A stretch of DNA of 64,000 bases from Desertimonas flava. GTDB lineage: Bacteria; Actinomycetota; Acidimicrobiia; Acidimicrobiales; Ilumatobacteraceae. Numbering within the stretch: position 1 is the stretch's first letter; the number at the start of each line of letters is the position of its first letter. Below are positions 50,831 through 59,100 of this stretch, in pieces. The notes under the pieces are model-generated. The model was not told the origin of the DNA, did not search any database, and saw only the letters and a list, made by a program, of their open reading frames with translations. Both the position numbers and the translations under genes were made by a program. The stretch lies in contig NZ_QKYK01000003.1 of assembly GCF_003426815.1 (NCBI RefSeq), positions 310,001-374,000 of the forward strand, written 5' to 3'.

Positions 50831-52075
50831 TCATCGAGATCCCCGGGATCCGTCGAGACCGGCGCGTTCGGGCCGACGGGTGAGAAGATCGTATACCATT
50901 TTGCGGTCGACGGAAACCGACCCGCGGTCGCCGAGGAGACGGCGGGCCCGCACGTGGTCCCGGGGACGATTGACGGTCTCGACGCACACGAGGTCGTCGC
51001 CCCGGAAGCGGAGGGCCGTGATCTGCCCCGGTGTGTCGACGTGAGCGACCACGTCGTCCTCACGCCCGGCGATCCCGGCGATCTGCAACATCGAGGCCCC
51101 CTGCTCGCTCCAGAACCACAGCGGCGACGACCTCACCCGATCGTCCCCCGTGATCGAGCGGGCCGCGGTCCTCGCGGTGGCGACCGCGCTCGCCACCGAC
51201 TCGATGCGATGCGATCGACCGTCGGCGTGCCGCACCCGGGCACAATCTCCGACGGCGAAGATCGACGGGTCGGACGTGCGCATCGAGGGGTCGACGAGGA
51301 TCCCGTCGTCGACGGCCAAGCCCGCCGACGCGGCGAGGTCGGTTCGCGGCTGTGCCCCGACGGCCACGAGCACGAGATCGGCGGGCACCCGCCGGCCCGC
51401 CGCCGTCGTCACGCCGACGAGGGTGTCACGGCGCCGGACGATCTCACTCACCGAGTCGTCGAGGACGAGATCGGTACCGGACTGCACATGGGCACGCTCG
51501 AGTACCGCGGCCACGGGCGCCGACACCGCGCTGGCCAGCAGTCGTGGGGCGACCTCGATCACCGTGACGGCGACGCCCCGGGCGCGTGCCGCGGCGGCGA
51601 ACTCCAGGCCGAGGAAGCCCCCGCCGACGACCGCCAGCGAACGTGCCGAGGCGAGCGCGTGCCAGAGCCGGCACGCGTCGGAGTACGAACGCAGCTCGTG
51701 GACGCGGGCACCGTCGGCTCCGGGAACGGCCGGCCGGCGCGCGCTCGACCCGAGGGCGAGCACCAGCCGCTCGTAGTCCAGGTGCCCACCGGAGGCGAGG
51801 AGCACGCGGCGATGGGGACGGTCGATCCGGAGGACCCGTTCGCCACTCGCACGGTGCACGGCCCTGCTGGTGTAGAACGATGCCGGACGCAACGGGAGCA
51901 TCGTCGCGTCACCCGCTCGCTGCGGATGCTTGGACAACGGAGGGCGCTGGTAGGGCAGCTCGACCTCCTCGCCGACGAGATGGATCTCGCCCTCGTAGCC
52001 GCCGTCCCGCAACGACGCCGCCACCTCCACGCCGGCGTGCCCCGACCCGACGATGACCGTCCGCTCAACCGCCAT
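50831..52075 (-). CDS. Ferredoxin reductase-like flavoprotein
   Basis: The 414-residue NAD(P)/FAD protein has VIVGSGHAGVEVAASLRD near 6 (FAD), VVGGGFLGLEFAAAA near 145 (NAD(P)) and SIFAVGDCARV near 272, as in rubredoxin/ferredoxin reductases of P450 systems. It would pass electrons from NAD(P)H to the 2Fe-2S ferredoxin at 55529 and then to a P450. ATG 52075 overlaps the hydrolase stop by 11 bp. It ends an eight-gene operon from 57045. Confidence 0.85.
   Translation of the reverse strand: MAVERTVIVGSGHAGVEVAASLRDGGYEGEIHLVGEEVELPYQRPPLSKHPQRAGDATMLPLRPASFYTSRAVHRASGERVLRIDRPHRRVLLASGGHLDYERLVLALGSSARRPAVPGADGARVHELRSYSDACRLWHALASARSLAVVGGGFLGLEFAAAARARGVAVTVIEVAPRLLASAVSAPVAAVLERAHVQSGTDLVLDDSVSEIVRRRDTLVGVTTAAGRRVPADLVLVAVGAQPRTDLAASAGLAVDDGILVDPSMRTSDPSIFAVGDCARVRHADGRSHRIESVASAVATARTAARSITGDDRVRSSPLWFWSEQGASMLQIAGIAGREDDVVAHVDTPGQITALRFRGDDLVCVETVNRPRDHVRARRLLGDRGSVSVDRKMVYDLLTRRPERAGLDGSRGSR
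50888..50899 (-). promoter_or_regulatory. Cluster operator 15, inside a coding sequence (ATCGTATACCAT)
   Basis: Lies within the 3' part of the reductase frame that ends at 50831. Leftward TACGAT gives a 71-nt leader for the aldehyde dehydrogenase. Confidence 0.65.
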
Positions 52076-52892
52076 CGACACGTGCTGCTGCGGCGCCGCC
52101 GACGTGGCCCAGCACCGCCTCGTTGAACGCGTCCGGCCGCTCCATCGACACGAGGTGCCCGGCACCAGGGATCTCGACGAGCGACGCGCCGGGCAGGCGT
52201 GCGGCGAGGAGATGGGCGATCTCGCGGTATCCGTCGATGTCCAGCGTTCCCGACACCACGAGGGCCGGTGTCTCGATCGACGCGATCGCGTCGACGAGAT
52301 CGGGCAGCGGTCGGCTGGCGGGGCCGTCACCCCATTGCAGCCCGGCGAACGCGCCGACCATCCGCTCGAGGGCGCCGCGGACCTCGGATGACGCTCGCGC
52401 CGGCGCGAACAGCGGATGATGGAGCCAGAAGAGTCGTGCCGCCTCGATGCCCTCGGCCCGGGCGACGGCGGCCGCGGCGTCGGGAGGGCGTTCACCCCGC
52501 CACTGCAAGCCGGGGAGGCCCGGCGACGCCAGCACGAGCGAGCGCACGCGGCCGGGCGCCCGGGCGGCCGCGGCCAGCGCGACGTTGGCGCCGAGCGAGA
52601 GGCCGACGACGTGAGCGCGCCGTACATCGAGGGCGTCGAGCAGCGCGAGCAGGTCGTCGGCGTGGTCGAAGCCGGGGTGCGGCGGGGTCGAACGCCCGAA
52701 CCCGCGCAGGTCGTAGGCGATCGTCGGATGCCGCTCGGCCAGCGTGGCGATCTGGGGCGCCCACATCGAACGATCCAGCGAGAAGCCGTGGATCAGCACG
52801 ACCGGATCGAGGTCGGGCGCCGTCGGACCGGAACGCTCGCACCAGAGCGCGCCCTGGCCGACGGGCACGGCTCGGTCTCCGGGTACCGCCAT
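52065..52892 (-). CDS. Alpha/beta hydrolase
   Basis: The 275-residue hydrolase has VVLIHGFSLDRSMWAPQ near 32, nucleophile Ser in VVGLSLGANVAL near 95, an Asp in VVSGTLDIDG near 215 and His in PGAGHLVSME near 245. It resembles meta-cleavage product hydrolases (MhpC/BphD type), which act after extradiol ring cleavage. It lies directly downstream of LigAB-like and FAH-like genes, fitting that role. The start shares one base with the previous stop (TGATG). Confidence 0.84.
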   Translation of the reverse strand: MAVPGDRAVPVGQGALWCERSGPTAPDLDPVVLIHGFSLDRSMWAPQIATLAERHPTIAYDLRGFGRSTPPHPGFDHADDLLALLDALDVRRAHVVGLSLGANVALAAAARAPGRVRSLVLASPGLPGLQWRGERPPDAAAAVARAEGIEAARLFWLHHPLFAPARASSEVRGALERMVGAFAGLQWGDGPASRPLPDLVDAIASIETPALVVSGTLDIDGYREIAHLLAARLPGASLVEIPGAGHLVSMERPDAFNEAVLGHVGGAAAARVDGG

Positions 52893-53332
52893 CACGTCGG
52901 GACCGCCGGCGGAGCCAGCGCCGGATCGCTGAACACGCCCGAGATGCGGCGCCGTTGCAGCAGCAGGCCGCCGGTGGGCCCGATCTCGAACCGATCGTCG
53001 AAGTCGGCCACCAACGACACGCCGACCGTGCAGTGTGGTGCCGGACCGTTGGCCGCGTAGCACGTCCACACGCTGGTCGCCGTGACGACCCCGTCGCCGA
53101 GATGGTCACCGAGTCGCAGCGAGCTCCAGACGTGGCGGGTCGTGCGCACCGCCGTGGCCCTGGCCGTGAACCAGGCCGACAGCTCGGCCGCGCCGCGGAG
53201 GACGACCCGGCCGTTGTCGTACTCGGCATCGTCGCCGAACAGCGTCATCAGCCCGGCGACATCGCCGTGGTCGAGCGACCAGGCGAACGCGGCGTGATGC
53301 GCTTCGACGGTGCACCGCAGGCAGGCGCTCAT
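52892..53332 (-). CDS. SnoaL-like NTF2-fold protein
   Basis: The 146-residue protein has VEAHHAAFAWSLDHGDVAGL near 9 and LFGDDAEYDNGRVVLRG near 31, then VWSSLRLGDHLGDGVV near 68, the SnoaL-type isomerase or dehydratase layout. It sits between the FAH-like gene and the hydrolase in the ring-cleavage operon. A tautomerase-like or hydratase role is plausible. The ATG overlaps the FAH stop. Confidence 0.75.
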   Translation of the reverse strand: MSACLRCTVEAHHAAFAWSLDHGDVAGLMTLFGDDAEYDNGRVVLRGAAELSAWFTARATAVRTTRHVWSSLRLGDHLGDGVVTATSVWTCYAANGPAPHCTVGVSLVADFDDRFEIGPTGGLLLQRRRISGVFSDPALAPPAVPT

Positions 53333-54288
53333 CCCGCTGCTCGCCCGTTGGCCAACGGCGGTGACCCGGCGTCGATCGTGGCGACCTCGCTGGTCAGCGT
53401 GCCGATGCCTTCGATCGACACCTCGATCGGGCCGCCCGTGGCCGTGAGGTCGATGTTCTGGACGGCCCGGCCGCCGCCGGCCGACGCCTTCAGCGCGGTG
53501 CCCATGGCGATGATGTCTCCCGGCTCCAGCGTCATGTACTCGGAGATGAACGCCACAACCTCGGGAACCTTGTTGCGCAGGTTCGCCGTCGAGTCCTCGG
53601 TCACCGTATGCCCCCGGTGGCGGCAGCTGATCGTCAGGGCGTGCGGGTCGGCGATCTCGTCGCGCGTGACGATCCAGGGCCCGATCGGGCAGAAGCCGTC
53701 CGTCCCCTTGTACCGACCGGGGTAGCTCACCCAGGTGTCGACGTATCGCACCTCGTCCGGCGACGCTCCCGGGTGGATCGCCCGATAGTGGAACGTGTCC
53801 TCGCCACGCATCGCCGGCGCCGTGAGGTCGTTGACGATCGTGTAGCCGAAGACGTGCTCGCCGGCCGCCGTCGCCGCGATCTGGCGACCAGCGGAGCCGA
53901 TCACCACCGCCAGCTCGGGTTCGGGATGGACGCGCCCGTACGCGGTCCTCAGCTCGATCGTGCGGCGGTGCCCGAGGAGCGCAGTGGCCGGCTTGATGAA
54001 CGTCGCCGGATGCTCGGGCCCGCTCATGATGCGGTCCTTGTTCGCGCTGTTGTTCAGCGCCAGGCACACGATCTTCCCCGGCCGCGGGATCGGAGGCAAC
54101 CAGTCGAGCTCCTCCGGCGGGTACGTCGGCGCCGTCTCCGCACGCGCCTCGATCACCGGTCGCAGCCCGGTCCAGTCGGCGATCGCCGCGGCCACGGTGA
54201 GGTCGTCGTCGTCGATGACGGCCACCGCATCGCCTTTCGAGATCGCCAGACGCGGCACGCCCCCGCGCTCGACGGTGCCAAGCTTCAT
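53329..54288 (-). CDS. Fumarylacetoacetate-hydrolase family protein
   Basis: The 319-residue enzyme has KIVCLALNNSANKDR near 72, metal-binding Glu in RVHPEPELAVVIG near 118, VNDLTAPAMRGED near 152 and DIIAMGTALK near 255. The family hydrolyses fumarylacetoacetate or decarboxylates and isomerises meta-cleavage products. Here it follows the LigAB-like dioxygenase. ATG start; 16 bp from the LigB-like stop. Confidence 0.84.
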   Translation of the reverse strand: MKLGTVERGGVPRLAISKGDAVAVIDDDDLTVAAAIADWTGLRPVIEARAETAPTYPPEELDWLPPIPRPGKIVCLALNNSANKDRIMSGPEHPATFIKPATALLGHRRTIELRTAYGRVHPEPELAVVIGSAGRQIAATAAGEHVFGYTIVNDLTAPAMRGEDTFHYRAIHPGASPDEVRYVDTWVSYPGRYKGTDGFCPIGPWIVTRDEIADPHALTISCRHRGHTVTEDSTANLRNKVPEVVAFISEYMTLEPGDIIAMGTALKASAGGGRAVQNIDLTATGGPIEVSIEGIGTLTSEVATIDAGSPPLANGRAAG

Positions 54289-54304
54289 CGGTCGCCCGCC
54301 ACGA

Positions 54305-55144
54305 TCACGGCTCCACCATCAAGAGCGCACCACAGCCGGTGATGAACGGGAACGTCTGGAACCGGTACGCCGCCGTCGCCGAGGCCGACAGCGCGGCGCG
54401 CATCGCGAACCACAGAGACAGCTCGGCGGCTTCGGTCCCACCGACGCGCATGTACTCGGTGACGGGGATCTTCATCAGGTCCTCCAATCCGTCGGGGAGT
54501 CGATCGAGGAACCATCGGTCGAGGCCCTCGTTGGCGATGCCGAAGCGGCCGCCGCTGATCTGGTGCGACATGCCACCGGTCGCCACGACCACGACCCGCT
54601 CGGCGCGAGAGGCCGACTCGACGGCCGACCGGATGGCGACTCCGAGCTGGCGGATGCGGTTGGCGGTCGGCAGCGGAGCGCGGACCATGTTGACGGCGAT
54701 CGGCGTGATCGGCGTCGGCCACGGCACGTCCATCACATACGGCAGCCACGAGTAGATGCCGTGGTCGACGTGGAGATCGTGGCAGATGGTCAGGTCGAAC
54801 TCGCTCGCCACGAGGGATTCGGCAAGGTGGATCCCCCACTCCGGGTCACCGTCGAGGTCGGGCAGCGGCCGCCGCCCCCACCCCTCGTCGGCCTGGGGGA
54901 ACGTGTCACCGATGCCGATCGCGATCGTCGGGAGGTTGTCGAGGTCGAAGTGGTTGAGGTGGTCGTTGTAGACGACGACGAGATGGTCGGCGGACAGCCC
55001 GGCGAGCAGCTCGCGGAGCCGACGCGTCCCGTCGAACCAGGGTTGCCAGCGTGGCGTGAACTCCCCCGTGCGGCGGTAGGCGTCGTGCTCGACACCCATC
55101 GACGGGGTGTGCGAGATGCCGAGACCTCCGACGACCGTCGCCAT
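54305..55144 (-). CDS. LigB-like class III extradiol dioxygenase, catalytic subunit
   Basis: The 279-residue protein has the LigB signature GGLGISHTPSMG near 6 (first metal His), YNDHLNHFDLDNLPTIAIG near 58 (second His) and VVVATGGMSHQISGGRFG near 185. With the small LigA-like gene upstream it forms the two-subunit class III extradiol dioxygenase, as in protocatechuate 4,5-dioxygenase. It opens a catechol ring using Fe(II) and O2. The start shares one base with the LigA stop. Confidence 0.86.
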   Translation of the reverse strand: MATVVGGLGISHTPSMGVEHDAYRRTGEFTPRWQPWFDGTRRLRELLAGLSADHLVVVYNDHLNHFDLDNLPTIAIGIGDTFPQADEGWGRRPLPDLDGDPEWGIHLAESLVASEFDLTICHDLHVDHGIYSWLPYVMDVPWPTPITPIAVNMVRAPLPTANRIRQLGVAIRSAVESASRAERVVVVATGGMSHQISGGRFGIANEGLDRWFLDRLPDGLEDLMKIPVTEYMRVGGTEAAELSLWFAMRAALSASATAAYRFQTFPFITGCGALLMVEP

Positions 55145-55521
55145 CAGCGCTGCCCGTCGGGGAGACCGTCGACCCAACGCGGGCAGGCGGCGCGCAACTC
55201 GTCGCGGCTGCAGCCGACCGTGTGGGCACCGACGTCCCACAGGTCCTCGCCCACCGTGGCCGCCAGCTTGAGGATCGCCTGCAGGTGGCCGCCCGCCCGC
55301 AGCAACCCGGTCCAGTCCCGCTCCCGGACGAGGTCGCATTCGTGGTCGGTCAACGAGGCGGCACGCATCGCGGCCGCGTCGTCGGCGAGGAACGCCGCCC
55401 GCGCCTCTGGATCGCGCAGGCCGAGTGCGAAGCGGTTGAGCCGCCGGCCGTCGAACGCGCGTCGCGCCGTGAACTCGAACGTGCCCGGTTCGCCGAGATC
55501 GAACGCCGGTGCCGGGATCAC
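55144..55521 (-). CDS. LigA-like subunit of extradiol dioxygenase
   Basis: The 125-residue protein has NRFALGLRDPEARAAFLADD near 30 and LVRERDWTGLLRAGGHLQ near 62, with CPRWVDGLP near the end, matching LigA (alpha subunit) of protocatechuate 4,5-dioxygenase. It would cap the active site of the LigB-like subunit. GTG 55521 is chosen because upstream codons are GTC. 7 bp after the ferredoxin stop. Confidence 0.84.
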   Translation of the reverse strand: MIPAPAFDLGEPGTFEFTARRAFDGRRLNRFALGLRDPEARAAFLADDAAAMRAASLTDHECDLVRERDWTGLLRAGGHLQAILKLAATVGEDLWDVGAHTVGCSRDELRAACPRWVDGLPDGQR

Positions 55522-55528
55522 CGCGACC

Positions 55529-55852
55529 TCACGTCTGCCGCGACGGGACGACGACCGTGGCCCCGTCGAGCGCGGCGGTGACCGGGACCTGACAGCTGAG
55601 CCGGCTCGTGGATCGACGCGGCTCGGCCGTGCAGTCGAGCAGTTCGTCCTCGGACTCCGACATCGGAACGAGACCCACCAGCGCCTCGTCGGCGAAGTAC
55701 ACGTGACACGTGGCGCACATGAGCGAGCCGCCGCACTCGGCCACGATGCCGTCGACGCCGTTGGTGACCCCACCCATCATGACGCTGGTGCCGGCAGCCA
55801 CCTCGACGGTGACGACCGTCTGGTCGGGTTGGACGTAGCGAACGGACGGCAT
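55529..55852 (-). CDS. 2Fe-2S ferredoxin (P450-type)
   Basis: The 107-residue ferredoxin has the Cys cluster ECGGSLMCATCHVYF near 39-53 and a fourth Cys in SCQVPV near 86, as in putidaredoxin-type carriers. It would shuttle electrons from the reductase at 50831 to the P450 at 55858. The ATG lies 5 bp after the P450 stop. Confidence 0.87.
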   Translation of the reverse strand: MPSVRYVQPDQTVVTVEVAAGTSVMMGGVTNGVDGIVAECGGSLMCATCHVYFADEALVGLVPMSESEDELLDCTAEPRRSTSRLSCQVPVTAALDGATVVVPSRQT

Positions 55853-55857
55853 CGTGG

Positions 55858-57045
55858 TCAGCTCGGCGTCCAGACGACCGGCAGCGTCAGGAGACCGCGG
55901 AAGACCCAGCCACCGAGGCGGACCTCGCCGTGGGGGGACACGGCGAGGTCCGCGATCCGGTGGAAGAGGGTGGGCAGGGCGACCTGCGCGACCTGCGCCC
56001 GGGCCACCCATGTTCCGAGGCAGAAGTGAGGGCCGCCGCCGAAGGCGACGTGCGGCCGGGACGGTCGGAAGATGTCGAACTCGTCCGGACGCTCGAACAC
56101 GGACTCGTCCCGGTTCGCCGAGCCGACGCAGATGCCGAGCTTCGAGCCGGGCTCCAGCGTGACCCCGCCCAGCTCCACCCGTTGCGCGACCTGCCGGGGG
56201 TACATCCCGATCGGGGCGACCCAGCGGATGGCCTCCTCGAACACCGATCGCCACAGCGACGGATCCGACACGACCGCGTCGCGTGTCGCCGGGTTCGTCA
56301 ACACCGCCCAGATCGCCACGGACATCGAGTCGCGTGGCTCGTTGAGGCCGCCGCCGATGAAGACCTTGACGTTGGCCCGGATCTGCTCGATGTCGAGGGG
56401 ATCAGGAGCGTGGATCATCGCCGAGATCACCGATTCGTCGGGCGTTCGGGAGACCCGGGCGACAGTGTCGGCGACGGCGGCGTCGATCTCGTCGCCGGCC
56501 CGCCGCGCCCGTTCCCACACCTCCGGATCGTCGGCATAGTTGCCGCCCCCGTCCATCATCGCCTGCGACCAGCGCTGCATGTCGATGTCGGAGACGCCGT
56601 CCAGTCCGAGCACCATCGCCAGGTTGCGGGCAGCCAGCGGTCCGCAGAACTCGTCGAACAGGTCGGCCTCACCGCGATCGACGAACGAGTCGATCAACTC
56701 GTTGGCGTTCGCTTCGAACTTCGGTCGCCAGTGGGCCTCGACGATCCGGGGACGTAACGGGGGCTCGGCCGCCGCGCGCTCACGGCGATGGGCGTCGCCG
56801 TCCTTGCGGAGCAGCGTGTGCCCCATCACCCTGGTCATGAGGGATCCGTCCTCGGCCGCGCTGAAGATCTCCGGCTGCTTCTCGAGGGCGGTGATGTCCT
56901 GATGACGAGTCACGAGGTATCGGCCCGCAACGGGAACCCAGGCGACCGGCGCGATCTCCCGCAACGTCCGGTAGATCGGGTACGGATCGGCGTAGAGGTC
57001 GGTGAGCGAGATCGAGTCGGCGAAGTCGCCGTGCGCCGTCCCCAT
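55858..57045 (-). CDS. Cytochrome P450, non-standard I-helix
   Basis: The 395-residue P450 has the heme loop FGGGPHFCLGTWVARAQ near 338, but the I-helix reads GGGLNEPRDS near 233 instead of the AGxET acid-alcohol pair, which may alter proton delivery or catalysis. ATG 57045 has a GGAG about 8 nt upstream. It leads an operon with ferredoxin, LigAB-like dioxygenase, FAH, SnoaL, hydrolase and reductase. An O-demethylase for a methoxy-aromatic, preparing the ring for LigAB, is a plausible role (inference). Confidence 0.85.
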   Translation of the reverse strand: MGTAHGDFADSISLTDLYADPYPIYRTLREIAPVAWVPVAGRYLVTRHQDITALEKQPEIFSAAEDGSLMTRVMGHTLLRKDGDAHRRERAAAEPPLRPRIVEAHWRPKFEANANELIDSFVDRGEADLFDEFCGPLAARNLAMVLGLDGVSDIDMQRWSQAMMDGGGNYADDPEVWERARRAGDEIDAAVADTVARVSRTPDESVISAMIHAPDPLDIEQIRANVKVFIGGGLNEPRDSMSVAIWAVLTNPATRDAVVSDPSLWRSVFEEAIRWVAPIGMYPRQVAQRVELGGVTLEPGSKLGICVGSANRDESVFERPDEFDIFRPSRPHVAFGGGPHFCLGTWVARAQVAQVALPTLFHRIADLAVSPHGEVRLGGWVFRGLLTLPVVWTPS

Positions 57046-57135
57046 TGAGCCCTCTCCCGTCACTTCCTCCACCTACCTTCGGCGTGATGGTAAGAGCAGG
57101 TCGTCGATGCATCAACAATGAAATCCAGTGGATAA

Positions 57136-57154
57136 ACATTTGATGACCAAATGT
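57136..57154 (+). promoter_or_regulatory. Palindrome in the P450/LysR intergenic region
   Basis: ACATTTG-ATGAC-CAAATGT, a 7-bp perfect inverted repeat with 5-nt spacer, typical of a LysR operator. A second inverted repeat, GACGCG / CGCGTC with a 7-nt spacer, follows at 57155-57173. Confidence 0.6.
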
Positions 57155-57224
57155 GACGCGTCCAATACGCGTCAATCGTCGGAGGATCAGGTTCTGGTCG
57201 CGCCCGGACTACCGTGATCGACTC

Positions 57225-58154
57225 GTGAGCGAGATCCACTACACGCTGCGTCAGCTGCAGTATTTCGTCGCGGTCGCCGAGACCGGGACGATGAGCGGCG
57301 CGGCAGCGCTCTGCCACGTGTCGCAGCCCGGCCTGTCGCTCGCCATCTCCCAACTCGAGCGCAGCCTCGGCGTCAAGCTGCTCGTCCGCAACCGGGCGAA
57401 GGGCGCAACGCTCACCCCCGCCGGAGATCGCCTGCTCACCGACGCCAAGGCGCTCCTCTCGCAGGCCGAGGGACTCCAGGAGCAGGCCGACCTCGAGGGC
57501 GGTGGGCTCACCGGCCGGCTCGCCGTCGGGTGCTACGCGACGCTCGCCCCGCTCCTGATCCCGGCCTTGTTGACCGGGTTCGAGCAGGTGTGTCCAGGCG
57601 TCACGCTGGAGTTCACCGAGAACCCCCAGCCTGAACTGCAGCAAGCGCTTCGGGAGGGGGCGATCGAGGTCGCCTTCCTCTACGACCACCAACTCGGCGC
57701 CGACCTCGACCACGTCGTGGTCGATCGGGTCGTGCCGTACGTCCTGCTGCCGGCGGACCATCGCTTCGCCGGCGACGACGAGGTGCAGCTCGAGTCCCTG
57801 TCGAGCGAGCCGATGATCCTGTTCGACGTCCCGCCGAGCCGGCAGAACTGGCAACGCATGGTGAGTGCCGTCGGGGTGGAGCCGCTGGTCGGCCACACGA
57901 CCCAGAACTTCGAGCTGGCGCGCAGTCTCGTGGGTCGCGGTCTCGGCTACGCGCTGCTGCTCCAGCGACCGCCGATCGAGTGGACGTACGAGGGCCGCCG
58001 GGTGGTCGCCAAGCCGATCGCCGAGCAGATGCCGACCATCGACATCGTGCTCGCCCACGCCGTCGGCACCCAGTTGACGGCGCGTGCCCGGCGCTTCACC
58101 GAGTTCACGATCGCCACGCTCAGCGCGCGAGCCGAGCTCGATCCGACCGGCTGA
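57225..58154 (+). CDS. LysR-family regulator, second copy
   Basis: The 309-residue regulator opens TLRQLQYFVAVAETGTMSGA and AALCHVSQPGLSLAISQL, then has a substrate-binding domain from about 90 (LAVGCYATLAPLLIPALL). It is divergent from the P450/LigAB operon and should control it through the palindromes between them, sensing a ring-cleavage intermediate. GTG 57225 is chosen; longer frames read through the operators. Related to the LysR at 30774. Its 3' end overlaps the convergent gene at 58120. Confidence 0.87.
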   Translation: MSEIHYTLRQLQYFVAVAETGTMSGAAALCHVSQPGLSLAISQLERSLGVKLLVRNRAKGATLTPAGDRLLTDAKALLSQAEGLQEQADLEGGGLTGRLAVGCYATLAPLLIPALLTGFEQVCPGVTLEFTENPQPELQQALREGAIEVAFLYDHQLGADLDHVVVDRVVPYVLLPADHRFAGDDEVQLESLSSEPMILFDVPPSRQNWQRMVSAVGVEPLVGHTTQNFELARSLVGRGLGYALLLQRPPIEWTYEGRRVVAKPIAEQMPTIDIVLAHAVGTQLTARARRFTEFTIATLSARAELDPTG

Positions 58155-58797
58155 CGCCGTCGACGAGGGGGTTCTCCGGCGCGAAGACCTCGAGCGCCAG
58201 CGCGAGCATCGAGTAGTAGCCGACCAGCCACGTGAGCTCGGCCAACCCCTCCTCGCCCAGCAGGGTGAGGGCGGCGTGGAACCGGGCATCGTCGAGGCGG
58301 CGCTCACGTGTGAGCACCCGGGCCAGGGCGACCAGTTCCTGGTCGAACGCGTCCAGCGCGGCCGGTCGCCGACCAGAGAGGAGGTCGTCGAGCACGTCGT
58401 CGGCGATGCCCTCGGCGATCGCCGCGCGCTCGTGGGCCCACCATTCGAAGGCCGAGCCGAGCTCGCCGGCGACGGTCATCACGACCAGCTCGCGGCGACG
58501 CGCGTCGAGCGAGGTGCCGAACCGCAGTGCCACCCCGAGGGCCTGGACGGCGTCGCCGACCTCCGGCGAAGCGAGCATCACACGGAACGGGCCGAGCAGC
58601 CGGCCGGCGTCGTCGACGATGGGCACCGTGCCGACCCCGGCCCGGCACCCGCCCGCGATGGCGTCGTGAAGCCGGCGCGCCGGTGCGTCGAGTTGGTCAG
58701 GGGCGAGGAGGGTCAGGCGCGCCGCCGGCCAGGGCGGCGGGGCCGGCCGACCCGACGATGCGGACGATGCGGACGATGCGGACGATGCGGACGCCAT
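58120..58797 (-). CDS. Carboxymuconolactone decarboxylase/AhpD-like protein
   Basis: The 225-residue protein has LGVALRFGTSLDARRREL near 88, VAGELGSAFEWWAHERAA near 112 and a late LGEEGLAELTWLVGYY near 178, the CMD/AhpD fold. No CxxC pair is visible, so peroxidase activity is unlikely. The N-terminus is low-complexity Ser/Ala, encoded by tandem GACGATGCG units, so the start (58797, or 58821) is uncertain. Role unknown. Confidence 0.7.
   Translation of the reverse strand: MASASSASSASSASSGRPAPPPWPAARLTLLAPDQLDAPARRLHDAIAGGCRAGVGTVPIVDDAGRLLGPFRVMLASPEVGDAVQALGVALRFGTSLDARRRELVVMTVAGELGSAFEWWAHERAAIAEGIADDVLDDLLSGRRPAALDAFDQELVALARVLTRERRLDDARFHAALTLLGEEGLAELTWLVGYYSMLALALEVFAPENPLVDGVSRSDRARLAR
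58758..58793. repeat. 9-bp tandem repeat, about four units of GACGATGCG
   Basis: Unit GACGATGCG repeats four times in a row near the 5' end of the leftward CMD-like gene. Length variation would add or remove Ser/Ser/Ala residues without shifting the frame. Confidence 0.6.
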
Positions 58798-59100
58798 CGG
58801 GCCCATTCGTAGCAGACGCACCCTTTCTTCCGTTCATAAGAGTCTCCTGCCGCGCACGAAAGAAATAGTTTGTTGACGCTCATTTGGAGGGCTACCTACG
58901 ATTCCGTCGTGGTCCGTTGAATTTCGGGATCGCGAAATGATCGTGTCAGATTGGTGGCGCGACCTTCTGGGGGTACTTCAGCTGCGACGGCGACTGGATC
59001 AGTCGCGTGCGCATCGTCCCCGGTGCGTGATCGATGACCCAGGCACGGACAGCGAGAGGAGCACCGGATTGGAACAGAGCCTGACCCCAGGGATCTCGAA

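Noticed and set aside
57136-57154. Copy of the shared cluster operator
   Set aside because: The sequence differs (ACATTTG arms, 5-nt spacer), so it is treated as a LysR site.
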